Notes under the pieces: generated by a model
What the model saw: only the letters and a program-made list of their open reading frames with translations
The model's database searches: none
Told to the model about the DNA's origin: nothing
In this document: piece after piece, positions 1 to 9,662 of the stretch
How positions within the stretch are numbered: the first letter of the stretch is position 1
Layout: every line of letters begins with the position of its first letter
From: a virus
Reading direction: 5' to 3' (one strand)
DNA: 64,000 bases
Virus record (IMG/VR): IMGVR_UViG_3300023199_000051
Location: 62,001 to 126,000 of that record
Made by a program: the position numbers and the translations under genes

Positions 1-8
1 TGATCCGC

Positions 9-25
9 CTGCCCGAACCGGGCAG
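9..25 (-). terminator. Hairpin after the giant Nudix-kinase gene
   Basis: CTGCCC and GGGCAG pair around a 5-nt loop, 14 nt beyond the stop codon at 39-41. There is no U-tract after it on the minus strand, so it may be a weak or Rho-assisted terminator. Confidence 0.3.
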
Positions 26-38
26 ATCTCCGCCCCAT

Positions 39-3000
39 TCACAGCCCTTCGAGCTTGCCGACCCGCTTGCACTGGTAGCAACCTGATGCACGCTTGCACC
101 GCACTCGGTTCCCCGCGTTCACTTGGACCTCGTTCAGCTTCTCACGGTGTCCCTGCTCGCAGGTCGTCCATACGCGAAGGGGCAGCGCTTCGAGTCGCCC
201 GACATCGGCGCCGGCACTCTTGGACACGCCAAGGTCGATGATCTTCCAGTTGCCCTCGGCGTCCTGCATCACGTTGCCGCCGTGCAGATCGCCCCACTGC
301 ACACCGACTTCGTTGTGTAGCGCCTCGATGGTCGAGATCACGCGCTTGTACTGCTGGAGCTGATCGCTGTCGAGCATGGCTCGGGCCCAGCCATCCAGGT
401 TCTCCAGGGCCTCATCCAGCTCGGGATCTTGCCTGTCCCATCCACGGGTGAGGAGGATAGCAGCCAGGGACCCGGCTGCGGATGAGCCCAGGAAGTCCTC
501 GGCTCTCCAGTCCAGCGGCTTCAGCTTCTGCTGTACGATGGCCCACAGCGGCTCGCCGTCAGGCATGGGAGTCAGCGCGTAGACGCAGTCGATGCGGGCC
601 AGTGCGGGTAGCTCGGTCCAGTCTTCGTGATCGAGGACCACTTGTGCAGCAGCTGCCTCACTCCAGTCCGTTGTGAGCTTCACGACCTTGTCGGGATCAT
701 TCGTCAGGTCGTAGACGCAGCCGTAGGTTCCACACCCGAGGTGCTTGTCTCCAAGCGGGTAGCCGTGCTTGGCGAGGATGCTCTTGGCCGCGCGCTCCAG
801 CCGGGGCCACTGCGCGCGTCGCAGGTAGGCGCTGGTCGACACGACGTCATCCCCATCACCAGAGACGCGGATGCGATCGCCCCCTGCAACGCAGGCTACG
901 GCACCAGCGGGCAGCCGCTCGATGGCACGCTGTACACCACGCTGCTGCCCCACGCGGTCTTCTGCCTCGCTGAACTTGCGGAAGGTCACCTCAACGGGGC
1001 CTTCGAGCGACCAGTCCCATTCCCAGTCCCGGGTGCCGCTTCCGAAGGCGAAGCCCGTGTCGAAGGTGACGCCGAGCCGGCGCAGCAGCTGCTCGACCTC
1101 GAAGAGGGTGCCCAGCTGCTCGCGGGTGAGGTTGGGCCCGAAGCTGATACCGACATCGACCGGACGTCCACGGTCATCATGTGCGTGACCACGCCCCGAC
1201 TGCTCGGCATCCAGCAGCATCTCGGCGAGCCTGCCCTTGAGCCGCTTCTGTGCACCCCGACGCGCCTTGTGCTCAGTCCTGCCTCGGGCGACCATGTTGC
1301 CGTGCTGGTCATACACCACCGTGTACTTGCGCGTAGCGCCTACGCGGTAGCCTGGCGGTAGTTGCGGCTTCAGAGCGCTCTCGATGGAAGACTGCGGCAC
1401 GCGGAGCGCAGCAACCTGGTCTGTCACGAGCGTCGAAGCGTCGATGACGATCTCACCAGGCCGCGGGTCGACGGGCGGCACCATGCTGGCAAATGGGTAC
1501 GGGCTGCCTTGCGGTGGGAGCACGAACACGAGCTGCTGTTCAGTCTGTGGGTTCATCAGGGCCACGAAACCGCGGGAGTGCGGCGGCGGCTCCACGCGCA
1601 CGTTGAGGAGCTTGAAGCCCACCAGCGGCGGCTTTCGACCCTGCACGCGCTCGATCAAGTCTGACAGGTAGCCCTGCTGTGTCTTCGTGAGCAGATCGAC
1701 AGAGCCAGTCCCTACAGCCGCTCTCATGCGGGGGGTTGGGCTTGTCCCCGATGTCCCTCCGTACTCAGCTTCCAGGTAGTCGAGCCAGCGGTCCGGGAAG
1801 ATGGCCGTTGGGGAGGGGACACTCTTCCTGGGAGCCTTGGGCCGCTGCCGTGCCTTGCTTGTCGCGCCGCCTGGTAGCCCCTCCGCGTAGGCTGCGTACC
1901 TCAGTCGCTTCTTCACAGGCCGTACGACGACACCGACTGCGATGGGAGACGATCGGTGTCGCCAGATCGCATTGAGCGTGCTGGCACGCTTTCGCCACTG
2001 CACTTCGTCCAGCTCCATCCCACCAAAGCCGTGCTCGGCAAGGTGCCGGCTCCACTGGCTGTTGGTGGCGAAGTCGGTGATGAGCTGTGTGACCCACTTC
2101 GTCGCTCCTGGCGGTGCGAGTGCGTCTGCATGAATCCGCTGGAAGCGTGCGGACGTGAGCGATGGCTTGTACTCGCCGGCATCCTCCCCCGGAGCCACTA
2201 CTGCGGCGGGCACGTGATCCAAGACAGGAAGCTGGTAGCCGGAGAGCTGCTTGCGGGCGTCCTGCACGGGGATGAACCCGGCCCAGTCCACCTCGTGCGG
2301 GGAGCGTAGGTTGTCCTCGGAGACCTCATCGGGCAGGTCGAGGCGCGAGGCATCCACCACCCAGTAGGTCACCTTCTTGGAGCCGTCTGCCTTGTAGACT
2401 TCGTAGGGGCCCTTGAACCCTTCCGCTTCCATGTCGAGACCCGCCTCCTCGAAGGTCTCCCGGATGGCGGCCTGCATCGCAGACTCGCTTTCCTCGACGT
2501 GGCCCTTGGGGATGGAGAAGCCCTTGCGCCAGGATCCGCCCGTAGGGTGCACCACCAGGATCTCACCGGGCCGCACGATGGCCAGCCCCGCCGAGTGGAT
2601 GACAGGAGCCGTGCGAGGTAGCTCCCCTCCTTCCTCGAACCGGTGCTTCGCTTCGGTGGCGAGCTTGTACAGAGGCGTGTCGGGGCTGTCGCCGTGCACG
2701 TCCTCCAGGTGGTCCATCCACCGCCCAGCGGCCCTCAGTGCATCCTCCTCGTCTCCGAAGCCAGCTGCGACTTCCTGGGGGATGAAGCTCGGTCCGATGG
2801 CGTAGGCCACCTCGAAGGTGTGGTCGGCGACCTCATACACCACACCCACACGAACGCGGGTGTCGTCCTCGAACACCCAGGCATGCACGACGCTGTCGTC
2901 GTAGGCAGCCGGTTCGAGCTTGCCGCGCCCCTTGTACTGGAAGCTCGGAGACAGCTGGTGGGCAGCGCTCTGGTTGTCCGCTGTCGAGCGATACCCGACG

Positions 3001-6000
3001 CGGTCCTCCTTGATGATCTCCAGCAGGATGCGGAACCAGCGGCTGTCCGAGGCAGGGCGCCCCTCGGCTTCGAGCTGTGCAATGTCGGCTGCGATCTGCG
3101 AGTAGGGCTCACCCTCACCCGCCTTGCCACGCACCCATGTGATCACGTCGCGTGCAATGTCTCCCGAGCTGCGCACCGGCAGGGACTCGGTGAACGAGGC
3201 AGCAGCAGCACGCGCAGCTGGAAGTGGCCGAGCAGTGTGCAGGTTCTCGGTGGCCGGCAGCGCTGGAAGGTTGATGGCCCTTAGTGCCTTGATCAGCTTC
3301 TTTGTGTCACGCTTCTCATCACCCTGCTCGTACTCAACGCGGTCCGACAAGACATCGAGTGTATTGTTGATAGGACCGCTGCTGGAGTAGAGGTAGCGTA
3401 GTGCCTCAGGCGTAAGAGGGATGATCCATCTGCGGTTCCTCTCTTCCGCATCCTCCATCGCTGCGACAAAGGCCTGCTTACCTTTGCTGCTGTGCTCGTG
3501 GAGAGTGTCGACCTCCAGCATAGTCCACTCGTCATAGACGTTGTCTGGCACCTTCAGGGACAGCGGCACCTGGGCTTCGTCGCCGTGCAGCCAGGAATGA
3601 ATCTCTCTGCGGACATCCGCAGAGACCTCCTTGGCACTCCTGTCGTTGTAGGGCACCGACGATGGCTTTCGGCCACGGCCTCCACGCATGACCACCCCGC
3701 CAAACGTGACGCCGCTGCTTTCCAGCCAGATGTCCATGACCGCGCCGTTCTTGAACCGCAGGTAGAGCTGTCGACGGTGCTTGTTCCGCCCGGTGCCCTT
3801 GTAGTTCTGCCGGATGCTCTTGATGCCCAGCCGCTTCTTGTACTTCTTGATCGCCTTCGAGAGCTGTCCCGTGTACTCCGCAGAGCCCACCTTGGTACTG
3901 ACTTTCCCCTGGCTCGGCACCTGCTCAAGTGGCACAATACCGAAGGTCCCCACCCAGTAGCTGCTCGGTGACACATCATAGGCAGCGTTGTCAGGGAGGT
4001 AGGCATTAATGCCGACCCGATGCGCATGGCCCTTCAGCTCAACAGGGGACACCACGATGGCGACCGCCCTGTGTAGCTGTCCGCCATGCCGCAGACCAGG
4101 CTTCACGTTCGCGATGCGCCTGATACCAATTCGGTCAGGCGAACGTGGGACTGCTATGCGGAGCCCCTGGTGGGGCTGGTCGGTGATGGTGTAGGTCCGC
4201 TTTGTCGAGCCGGGGCCTCCTCTGTCTTTCATCTTGAAGGACACCCCTCGAACCAGCTTCTCGTTGGCCTTCTCGAAGGCTGGCGCTGCAGTCGTTGCGG
4301 TTCCGGTGCCCTTGAAGCTGTCGAAGCCATGTGGTAGTGAACCCTGCTCCTCTGAAGCACGGTCAGTGAGCCACTGGACGTAGTCGAGCATGGTCTTGGT
4401 GGTGACGTTGTCATCGTCGTAGAAGGAACCATCCGGCCCCTCCAGCACACGCTGGCCACGCCGTTCCTTCACGCGCCAGCCCTCTGCAACGAGGTCACGG
4501 GCGTGCTGCTTGCGCGTCTTGAAGACGCCGGAGAGCCCGATCTGCTTGTTCAGGATCTTGATGATGCGCCCGCGCTTCATCGGGCTGAACTGGTCTGCAA
4601 ACCCGTCGGTGTCTTCTTCAGCAGCTATCTCGGCGGCTTCCGCTGCCTTTCTTGCTTGCTCTGCTGCCTCTCTGCCCTCTGCCCGCTTGGTGATCGCGTC
4701 GGCTCCCTGCAGCTGGTCCCACAGCTCGGTCAGCGTCCAGACCACCAAGCGCTGCTGCCCCGCATCGACGCCATACACACCTTCTGGCCTGCGGAGGTGA
4801 GGCGGGAAGTCTTTGGCCTCGGCATTGGCCTGCGGGTACCACTGGCTCACACTGTACTCGACGTCCCCACGCTGCCAGCTTGTTCCGACAGGGATCGCAG
4901 GCGGCTCGGGCATGGGGAGCTGCTTCTTGGTCGCTGCAAAGTCTCCTGCAGCTGCCTTGGCGGCATCCTTCGTCGTGAAGTGCACCGAGGAGTCCCCCGT
5001 CGGCCACGCACCCACAGACGGCAGTGTCTTGAGGCCTCCGTCCCGAGTCAGGTAGTGCCGGTTGTCGGGCCCCTCTGGCACCGCCTCGGATGCGAACAGC
5101 ACTCGGACCATGTACACGTTCGAGTTGGCTGCCTTGGCCCAGGCCCGCGCAACCTGAAAGCCGAGTCCGCCTTCTGGCGTGAAGATGACAGCGGTGTCCC
5201 CTCCATGCCAATCAAGCGTCAAGCTTGCCGGTTCGCGCTCCTCGATGAGGTCGAGCACGTTGTACCGTCGAGCCGCTTCGCGCCAGTCCTGCTCGTGCAT
5301 CAGGTACAGAGGCTCCCGCACCTTGTCCTCGACCCAGGTGCCATCATCGCGCTGAAAATCCACTACCCACTTGCGCTTGGGGAAGTCCCCCTCACGCTGG
5401 GTGTCGGGACCGAGACCGCGGAGCCGGTGGGGGAGCTTCTTGGTGCTGTACTCGGTGGGCCCGTACTTCTTCTTCATCTTGAAGGTAGGTGTGACGAGCT
5501 GCTCGGGCGTCAGGTGGGGATCTTCAGCCTCTTCCCCTCCTCCCGGCTCGGGCGGGGGCGGTCCCGCCTCCCAACCGAACAGCGGCCCCCACCCGTGGTC
5601 GATGACCTCCTGCTTCAGTCGGTCTGGCGGGGTCTGCTTCCGCGCCCAGCGCTTGCCGTTCCACCCGTAGCGCATCTTCTTGCCGCTGACGGTGGCGTGG
5701 ATGTTGTGCCAGGTGGCGCGGCGCCCCTTCGCACCTTCGACGACGCGCACCTTGCCGTAGACGGGCGACTCCCAGCTGCTCTCCCGATCACTGGAGCCGC
5801 TTGGTTCGGTGCGAGGCTTCGGCGGTGATGGCTGTCCGTACACGATGGCCTTGACTGTGGTCACTGGGTCAAGGGCATCACGCCAGCGACGCTCCAGGTT
5901 CCCGCCAGGGATGTACAGGGTCAGCGAGGCCGGCATGCGGGTCTCGTCGTAGGTCGGCTCCTCGGTCTGGTGGAGGCCCATGCCCCCCTTACCCATGCCG

Positions 6001-9000
6001 ATGCGGGCCTTGGTCACCTTGAAGCGGTGCACGGTCTCGGCCTTGTACCGCCACAGCAGGGGCACTTCGTCGATCATGACCCGCACTTCCTTCTGGCCGC
6101 GCAGCTTGTCGGGGTACTTCGTGTAGTAGGCGTGTACGGCATCAGCCCACCGCGTGAAGGCGGCCTCGGTTGGCGCCTCCGACTTGAGCACGAGCTGCCC
6201 ACGCCCCAGCTTGCGCTTGCCTGGAGGCACAGCGTGGATGTAGCTGCCTCGGCTCGTGATGGTGATGATCTGCCACCCAGCCTGCACCAAGCCTTGTTCG
6301 AGCAGCACTTCATTGGACAGCTTGTAGCCGTACTCGCCCCGCGGAACCTTCTTCGACGTACTCTTGCCGTAGCTCGACAGCTGTACGGTGACGGGCACGA
6401 GCTTCGGCAGCGGTGGGCGCTCTTCGGTGGAGGGTTCTGCAGCCGGAGGCTCAGGCGGTGGAGGCGGCTCGGGATCAGCAGTCTTCGGCTCCGGAGGCGG
6501 CTCGGGCGTCTCTCCGATCAGCACTCCGCGGTTGTCCTCGAACCACTTGACGACGTGCTGAAGTACCTGCTCCAGGCCCTCCAGCCCCGTCCTGCGCGAG
6601 GTGTACTTCCGGAAGTCCGGCGCGTCCCAGGTGTCGTGGACGACAGCCTGTGCGGTCAGCTTGCCCACTGGATCCGCATCCTTCTTCCACTCCGAGCCCC
6701 GCTTGTCGGACGCCGAGATGTAGATGCGGTAGTTGGGCGCGTTCTCCTTGATCCCTCCGGGGGCCTTCTCACCCCCCCGCAGCCGGAAGAACTGGACGTT
6801 GACGCTCTGTCCACCGAGGATGGAGCGCTTGTAGACCTCCAAGTAGTAGTCCTCGAACAGCGGCTGCAGCTTCGACCGCAAGAACGTCGCTGCTCGATCG
6901 GCTGCGGTCTGCCCGGGCTCCGGGACCAGTGCAGGTCCGTCATCCGGCTCGGCGGCCGGCGACATCAGCTTGCGGAGTGCCATGGCATCGTCGGAGATGC
7001 CAAGCTGGCGCAGCAGGTACTCCTTCCACAGGCGCCCCCAGAGTACGGAGTGCTTCATCGCATGTGTCAGGGCTCCCTTGCGGGTGCTCTCCTGGACCTT
7101 CACCCAGGTCTCGGGATCTGTCCCTTCACGGGTGATACGCGCAATCCAGTAGTTGTAGCGCTTGTCCACACTGGCCTGGAAGGGAGAGGCGTGCGGCGGG
7201 AGCATGTCGTGCGTATTCTTGCGCAGCCACTTGTCCGCCTTCTTCGGCGACCACCGCTTGTCGGGGACCTCGGGGATAGGCAGGGAAGGCACACGGGGCA
7301 ACCCCTCCTTGTCCTTGGTGAGGGGGCCCGTCATGGCCCATTTGTTCGCGAGGAACAGCGCCTGCTTGGCCGTCATGCCCCGCTCGGCCAGCCACCCGGC
7401 GATGAGCATCTTGGGGAAGGTGGACAGGGCCGCATCTACGTCCTGCGCGCGGGGCAGCATGCTGCTCAGGATGGCGCGAACGCCCCTGTATGCTAGTGGG
7501 ATGGCCTGCTTCAGGGTCGCCTCGTCGGGCACGATGCCGTACTGCGACAGCAGGATGGGGGTGGCGGGCCTCGGAGGCTGTGCGGGCTCTGGAGGTGGTA
7601 CGGGCTCCCCCGGCTCCAGCGGCACATCGGGCACACCGAACATGCCCATCTGCCCGGGACCTGGCGGCGGGGGCGGCAGCGCCTCGCAGCCCACACGACC
7701 GCAGATCATGCGGTACTGGGTCCCGACGGCCTCCCAGACACGGCGGCGTGCCTCGGCGATGGCCTCCGGGTCAGGGCCCGCATCAAGCCACTGCCACTCT
7801 GCGGGGCTGCCCCCCTTACCCGAGGTGATGCTTCCCTTGTGCAGCTGATCCATGGCGTCGTCAAGGATCTCCGCGGCCTGTTCTTCGCCCCCTCTCCGTT
7901 CGGCCTCCTCGGCCCGCTCCAGCTCGTCCCACGCCCAAGAGGTCAGGTCCTTGACCAGCTCATCGAGGGTGTCCTTGCGCAGCGACGTGGCCAGATCCTC
8001 TGCGCGCTCGTACGACCTGTCGATGTCAGCTGCGCGGCCCGGTGCGGCGCGTTTGAGATCGTCCGCCAGCTTCTTGTACAGGTACAGCAGATCGGCATAC
8101 GTGACCGGCTCTTCACCAGTCCTCTCCGTGTACTCTGTGTACTCCTTGGCACCATCGAACAGCGCTCCGAGCTGGGCGATGTCAAGCCGATCAACCCCGT
8201 CCGGGTCGTACCCGATGTCCTCCATCAACCCTTCGAGGAACCGGGAGACCTTACCGTCGGCAGCGGGGGCGGACTGCGCTTCGTCGTACAGCGCCTTCGC
8301 GATGGCCCGGCGCCGGTCTTCATGGCCCGCCTCAAAGTAGGACTCTGCTGCGGCGTGCAGGTGCTGTGGACCCTCTGACACCACGTCTATCACGGCATTG
8401 TCAACCTCATCGTCCGCAACCACCAGGAAGCTGTCGAAGGGGTTGACCTGTGCAGCCTGTACGATCTTGCTGTCCAGGAGCAGCTTGGACAGGACGTAGC
8501 GTGCAAGAGGAGTCGTGGCTTCACCAGAGAGTGGCGCCTCTCCTGGGCTGATGTCTCCCACTGCGTACAGCGCATCGACGAAGGACGTGTCGCCCGGAAG
8601 CGTGTCCCAGAAGTCGTAGACGTAGCGGTACTCACCTGGCTGCAGCACACGCTCAACATTGTCGGACCACGGGCCGTGTTCTGTGGCCTCACGGGCTTGC
8701 TCCACGATCTCGCGAGCGCGCGCGGCATCGACCTCGACAGGCTCTGCGGCCCTTGCACCCTGCTGCCACAGCTCCAGCTCGGCGAAGCCTTTGCCTGTGA
8801 AGGGCCCCTCGGGGATGAGGGTGAAGTAATCGCTGTCCAGCGCAATGCGCGTCGAAGCGCCCGTCTTGGTCTGCTGAACAATGAGATGGTCTCCGACCTG
8901 GCGCTTGATCTCGACCTGGTTGCCTTTGTACTGACCGAGGCGTCCGACAAGATCATCGGTCCCCTCTAGGAGAACTTCGGCCAGCGCCTGCTGCCCCTGC

Positions 9001-9116
9001 TCGGTGTGTAGCCACGTCCAGGCCTTCTTCGCGTCAGGCAGCGTGGACTGCACGGAGGCCAGCCAGCTTACGAAGGAAGCGCGGTCTTGCTCGATCGATT
9101 CGGTTAGCTGAGCCAC
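39..9116 (-). CDS. Giant multidomain protein with Nudix hydrolase and C-terminal kinase-like domain
   Basis: 3025 aa. The GTG start at 9116 overlaps the upstream stop (TAGTG) and follows a GGGGGGAAG ribosome site, which is why the longer frame to 9212 was not used. Proline-rich linkers near residues 475-515, 867-904 and 1182-1199 divide it into modules. A complete Nudix box (GX5EX7REUXEEXGU) lies near residues 2205-2227 inside a fold of about 130 aa. The C-terminus looks like a protein kinase: glycine loop GCGTYG near 2792, VVK lysine, catalytic loop WGDLHGGN near 2940 and IDLG in place of DFG. A Cys-rich tail (CEQGH, CK, CYQC) follows. Most of residues 1-2150 is unrecognised. Its size, modularity and position suggest a virion-carried or early host-takeover protein (inference). 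The Nudix call is firm; kinase activity is likely but unproven. Confidence 0.85.
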   Translation of the reverse strand: MAQLTESIEQDRASFVSWLASVQSTLPDAKKAWTWLHTEQGQQALAEVLLEGTDDLVGRLGQYKGNQVEIKRQVGDHLIVQQTKTGASTRIALDSDYFTLIPEGPFTGKGFAELELWQQGARAAEPVEVDAARAREIVEQAREATEHGPWSDNVERVLQPGEYRYVYDFWDTLPGDTSFVDALYAVGDISPGEAPLSGEATTPLARYVLSKLLLDSKIVQAAQVNPFDSFLVVADDEVDNAVIDVVSEGPQHLHAAAESYFEAGHEDRRRAIAKALYDEAQSAPAADGKVSRFLEGLMEDIGYDPDGVDRLDIAQLGALFDGAKEYTEYTERTGEEPVTYADLLYLYKKLADDLKRAAPGRAADIDRSYERAEDLATSLRKDTLDELVKDLTSWAWDELERAEEAERRGGEEQAAEILDDAMDQLHKGSITSGKGGSPAEWQWLDAGPDPEAIAEARRRVWEAVGTQYRMICGRVGCEALPPPPPGPGQMGMFGVPDVPLEPGEPVPPPEPAQPPRPATPILLSQYGIVPDEATLKQAIPLAYRGVRAILSSMLPRAQDVDAALSTFPKMLIAGWLAERGMTAKQALFLANKWAMTGPLTKDKEGLPRVPSLPIPEVPDKRWSPKKADKWLRKNTHDMLPPHASPFQASVDKRYNYWIARITREGTDPETWVKVQESTRKGALTHAMKHSVLWGRLWKEYLLRQLGISDDAMALRKLMSPAAEPDDGPALVPEPGQTAADRAATFLRSKLQPLFEDYYLEVYKRSILGGQSVNVQFFRLRGGEKAPGGIKENAPNYRIYISASDKRGSEWKKDADPVGKLTAQAVVHDTWDAPDFRKYTSRRTGLEGLEQVLQHVVKWFEDNRGVLIGETPEPPPEPKTADPEPPPPPEPPAAEPSTEERPPLPKLVPVTVQLSSYGKSTSKKVPRGEYGYKLSNEVLLEQGLVQAGWQIITITSRGSYIHAVPPGKRKLGRGQLVLKSEAPTEAAFTRWADAVHAYYTKYPDKLRGQKEVRVMIDEVPLLWRYKAETVHRFKVTKARIGMGKGGMGLHQTEEPTYDETRMPASLTLYIPGGNLERRWRDALDPVTTVKAIVYGQPSPPKPRTEPSGSSDRESSWESPVYGKVRVVEGAKGRRATWHNIHATVSGKKMRYGWNGKRWARKQTPPDRLKQEVIDHGWGPLFGWEAGPPPPEPGGGEEAEDPHLTPEQLVTPTFKMKKKYGPTEYSTKKLPHRLRGLGPDTQREGDFPKRKWVVDFQRDDGTWVEDKVREPLYLMHEQDWREAARRYNVLDLIEEREPASLTLDWHGGDTAVIFTPEGGLGFQVARAWAKAANSNVYMVRVLFASEAVPEGPDNRHYLTRDGGLKTLPSVGAWPTGDSSVHFTTKDAAKAAAGDFAATKKQLPMPEPPAIPVGTSWQRGDVEYSVSQWYPQANAEAKDFPPHLRRPEGVYGVDAGQQRLVVWTLTELWDQLQGADAITKRAEGREAAEQARKAAEAAEIAAEEDTDGFADQFSPMKRGRIIKILNKQIGLSGVFKTRKQHARDLVAEGWRVKERRGQRVLEGPDGSFYDDDNVTTKTMLDYVQWLTDRASEEQGSLPHGFDSFKGTGTATTAAPAFEKANEKLVRGVSFKMKDRGGPGSTKRTYTITDQPHQGLRIAVPRSPDRIGIRRIANVKPGLRHGGQLHRAVAIVVSPVELKGHAHRVGINAYLPDNAAYDVSPSSYWVGTFGIVPLEQVPSQGKVSTKVGSAEYTGQLSKAIKKYKKRLGIKSIRQNYKGTGRNKHRRQLYLRFKNGAVMDIWLESSGVTFGGVVMRGGRGRKPSSVPYNDRSAKEVSADVRREIHSWLHGDEAQVPLSLKVPDNVYDEWTMLEVDTLHEHSSKGKQAFVAAMEDAEERNRRWIIPLTPEALRYLYSSSGPINNTLDVLSDRVEYEQGDEKRDTKKLIKALRAINLPALPATENLHTARPLPAARAAAASFTESLPVRSSGDIARDVITWVRGKAGEGEPYSQIAADIAQLEAEGRPASDSRWFRILLEIIKEDRVGYRSTADNQSAAHQLSPSFQYKGRGKLEPAAYDDSVVHAWVFEDDTRVRVGVVYEVADHTFEVAYAIGPSFIPQEVAAGFGDEEDALRAAGRWMDHLEDVHGDSPDTPLYKLATEAKHRFEEGGELPRTAPVIHSAGLAIVRPGEILVVHPTGGSWRKGFSIPKGHVEESESAMQAAIRETFEEAGLDMEAEGFKGPYEVYKADGSKKVTYWVVDASRLDLPDEVSEDNLRSPHEVDWAGFIPVQDARKQLSGYQLPVLDHVPAAVVAPGEDAGEYKPSLTSARFQRIHADALAPPGATKWVTQLITDFATNSQWSRHLAEHGFGGMELDEVQWRKRASTLNAIWRHRSSPIAVGVVVRPVKKRLRYAAYAEGLPGGATSKARQRPKAPRKSVPSPTAIFPDRWLDYLEAEYGGTSGTSPTPRMRAAVGTGSVDLLTKTQQGYLSDLIERVQGRKPPLVGFKLLNVRVEPPPHSRGFVALMNPQTEQQLVFVLPPQGSPYPFASMVPPVDPRPGEIVIDASTLVTDQVAALRVPQSSIESALKPQLPPGYRVGATRKYTVVYDQHGNMVARGRTEHKARRGAQKRLKGRLAEMLLDAEQSGRGHAHDDRGRPVDVGISFGPNLTREQLGTLFEVEQLLRRLGVTFDTGFAFGSGTRDWEWDWSLEGPVEVTFRKFSEAEDRVGQQRGVQRAIERLPAGAVACVAGGDRIRVSGDGDDVVSTSAYLRRAQWPRLERAAKSILAKHGYPLGDKHLGCGTYGCVYDLTNDPDKVVKLTTDWSEAAAAQVVLDHEDWTELPALARIDCVYALTPMPDGEPLWAIVQQKLKPLDWRAEDFLGSSAAGSLAAILLTRGWDRQDPELDEALENLDGWARAMLDSDQLQQYKRVISTIEALHNEVGVQWGDLHGGNVMQDAEGNWKIIDLGVSKSAGADVGRLEALPLRVWTTCEQGHREKLNEVQVNAGNRVRCKRASGCYQCKRVGKLEGL

Positions 9117-9649
9117 TACTTCCCCCCGAAGAATGCTGCGTATCCCAGCATCCCCACAACGGCACCTCCGACCAGGAGGGCCCCCATCTTCGCGGTGTCC
9201 CCCTCCCACCATGACGGCTCGTACCCTTCCTCCTCCGCCTGCGGATGCCTCCGCCCGAACAAGGGCCGCTTGTTGCCAAAGAGCTTCAGCTTGGTCTTGC
9301 TCTTCGCCACAGGTGCGAAGTCGTCATTCTCATCGAGCTGCCCGATCAGTACACGCTTGCGTGCTGCGCGGAACCGACGACGCACCTTCGACACCCGAAT
9401 GCCGCGGCGCTCGGCGTCCTCTTCCATGAGCGCATCCAGCTCCCGCGAGCACTGGCCCTCCAGGTCGGGACCTGGGTTCTTGAGCACGTTGGCCATGTCT
9501 TCGAGGTCGTACTCGCCAGGCCGGTTGAGCCCCACGTACTCGACGTACCGATTGCACGCCGAGGGCCGGTGGCTCACCGGTGTGATCTCAGGAGCAAGGG
9601 CGCCGGAGGTAGCGGCGGGATAGTAGGATGGATGGGCAAATGGTTGCAC
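9116..9649 (-). CDS. C-terminally membrane-anchored hypothetical protein
   Basis: 177 aa, unrecognised. The N-terminal third is Pro-rich, the middle is strongly basic (VRRRFRAARKRV) and the C-terminus has one hydrophobic segment (MGALLVGGAVVGMLGYAAFF) ending in GGK. This basic-plus-tail-anchor design recurs in the 173-aa protein at 49219-49740, which suggests a virion or host-membrane protein. Its stop overlaps the GTG start of the giant gene by one base, so the two are co-transcribed. The GTG start at 9649 is uncertain: it leaves 13 bp to the divergent gene at 9663 and has no Shine-Dalgarno site. ATG at 9496 is an alternative. Confidence 0.7.
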   Translation of the reverse strand: MQPFAHPSYYPAATSGALAPEITPVSHRPSACNRYVEYVGLNRPGEYDLEDMANVLKNPGPDLEGQCSRELDALMEEDAERRGIRVSKVRRRFRAARKRVLIGQLDENDDFAPVAKSKTKLKLFGNKRPLFGRRHPQAEEEGYEPSWWEGDTAKMGALLVGGAVVGMLGYAAFFGGK

Positions 9650-9662
9650 AGGAGGCTCGCTT

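Noticed and set aside
627-1361. Long plus-strand frames under the giant genes (also 4503-5828, 5970-7496, 25181-26731)
   Set aside because: Antisense to genes with recognised domains; typical of high GC third positions.
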